Source: Gemmatimonadota bacterium | Lineage (GTDB): Bacteria; Gemmatimonadota; Gemmatimonadetes; Gemmatimonadales; GWC2-71-9 | Assembly (NCBI GenBank): GCA_004357415.1 | Contig: SMVY01000014.1 | Location: forward strand, 1-7,321 | Direction of reading: 5' to 3' | Length of the DNA stretch: 7,321 bases | In this document: piece by piece, positions 6,965 to 7,321 of the stretch | Layout of the letters: each line of letters opens with the position of its first letter | How positions within the stretch are numbered: the stretch's first letter is position 1 | Notes under the pieces: model-generated | The model's database searches: none | What the model was told of the DNA's origin: nothing | What the model saw: the letters and a program-made list of their open reading frames with translations, nothing else | Position numbers and translations under genes: made by a program

Positions 6965-7321
6965 ATGAAGCGGTTGATCGTCGTGGCGGCTGCCGTCGCC
7001 CTTGCGGCATTCGCAGGAGTGGGGACGGCTGGGGCACAACTCCCCGGCATCCCGGTGTACAACAGCCCGGTGTCCTCGGGGTTCACCATCGCGGCCGACG
7101 TCGGCTTCCCCAATGACGCCACGGGCCTGGGGACATCCTACGCCATCACCGGCGCGTTCGGCACCGGGCTGTTCGGCTTTACCGGGTCGATCGGCGGCAC
7201 CAAGATCGAGGCCATCAACACGACCCGGGTCACCGTGGGCGGCACCGCCAACTGGAAAATCTTCGGCGGTCCTCTGGTCCCCCTGGCGATCAACCTGCAG
7301 GCCGGTGTGGCCTACTGGGAA
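6965..7321 (+). CDS. Second secreted, probable outer-membrane protein; cut by the window end (partial)
   Basis: The frame is open for 119 codons to the window edge. It begins MKRLIVVAAAVALAAF, a classic signal peptide with likely cleavage after Ala24 (TAGA|QL). The visible mature part is rich in Gly, Thr and aromatic residues in short alternating stretches (FTIAADVGF, SYAITGAFGTGLFGFTGSIGG, INLQAGVAYWE), consistent with beta strands of an outer-membrane barrel. Its mature N-terminus QLPGIPVYNSP lines up without gaps with QSTGMPVALPP of the preceding protein (shared Gln, Gly, Pro, Val, Pro), so the two are probably paralogues. The start is supported by GGAGGA at 4 bases. Length and function cannot be judged from this fragment. 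Confidence 0.75.
   Translation, partial: MKRLIVVAAAVALAAFAGVGTAGAQLPGIPVYNSPVSSGFTIAADVGFPNDATGLGTSYAITGAFGTGLFGFTGSIGGTKIEAINTTRVTVGGTANWKIFGGPLVPLAINLQAGVAYWE

Overview
The window is GC-rich bacterial DNA with dense, mostly plus-strand gene packing. It probably comes from a Gram-negative organism, because two proteins at the right end carry signal peptides and look like small outer-membrane barrels. The short ATP synthase epsilon subunit and the style of the alpha and beta subunits suggest a lineage around Gemmatimonadota, Chlorobi or Bacteroidetes. Gemmatimonadota is my tentative preference, but this is inference and no marker in the window settles it.

Layout. Positions 1-116 hold the last 37 codons of a plus-strand gene, perhaps exodeoxyribonuclease VII large subunit. 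Positions 117-268 are a convergent intergenic region built from degenerate 8-base repeats in opposite orientation, which form a perfect 25-bp hairpin. Positions 269-2035 (minus) encode a ClC-family chloride/proton transporter with two C-terminal CBS domains. Positions 2036-2146 are a divergent promoter region. Positions 2147-6328 (plus) encode four F1 ATP synthase subunits in the order atpA, atpG, atpD, atpC. Positions 6318-6923 and 6965-7321 (the second cut by the window end) encode two related secreted, probably outer-membrane, proteins of unknown function.

How it works together. Alpha, beta, gamma and epsilon form most of the F1 catalytic head and its rotor stalk. The delta subunit (atpH) and the membrane Fo genes (atpB, atpE, atpF) are not beside them, because atpA starts right after a promoter and its upstream neighbour is a divergent ClC gene. 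They must lie elsewhere in the genome. The atp genes look like one operon: two junctions are TAATG stop/start overlaps, and the third gap is 38 nt with a clear ribosome binding site. The first barrel-like gene overlaps the end of atpC, so it is probably read from the same transcript.

Points worth a second look are the repeat-built hairpin that reaches into the ClC stop codon, the Glu in the ClC selectivity-filter motif (GENIP instead of GSGIP), the epsilon subunit lacking its C-terminal inhibitory domain, the split F1 cluster, the Gly in the alpha P-loop, and the two tandem paralogous envelope proteins. I see no clearly new multi-gene system; most of the window is core energy metabolism in an unusual arrangement.
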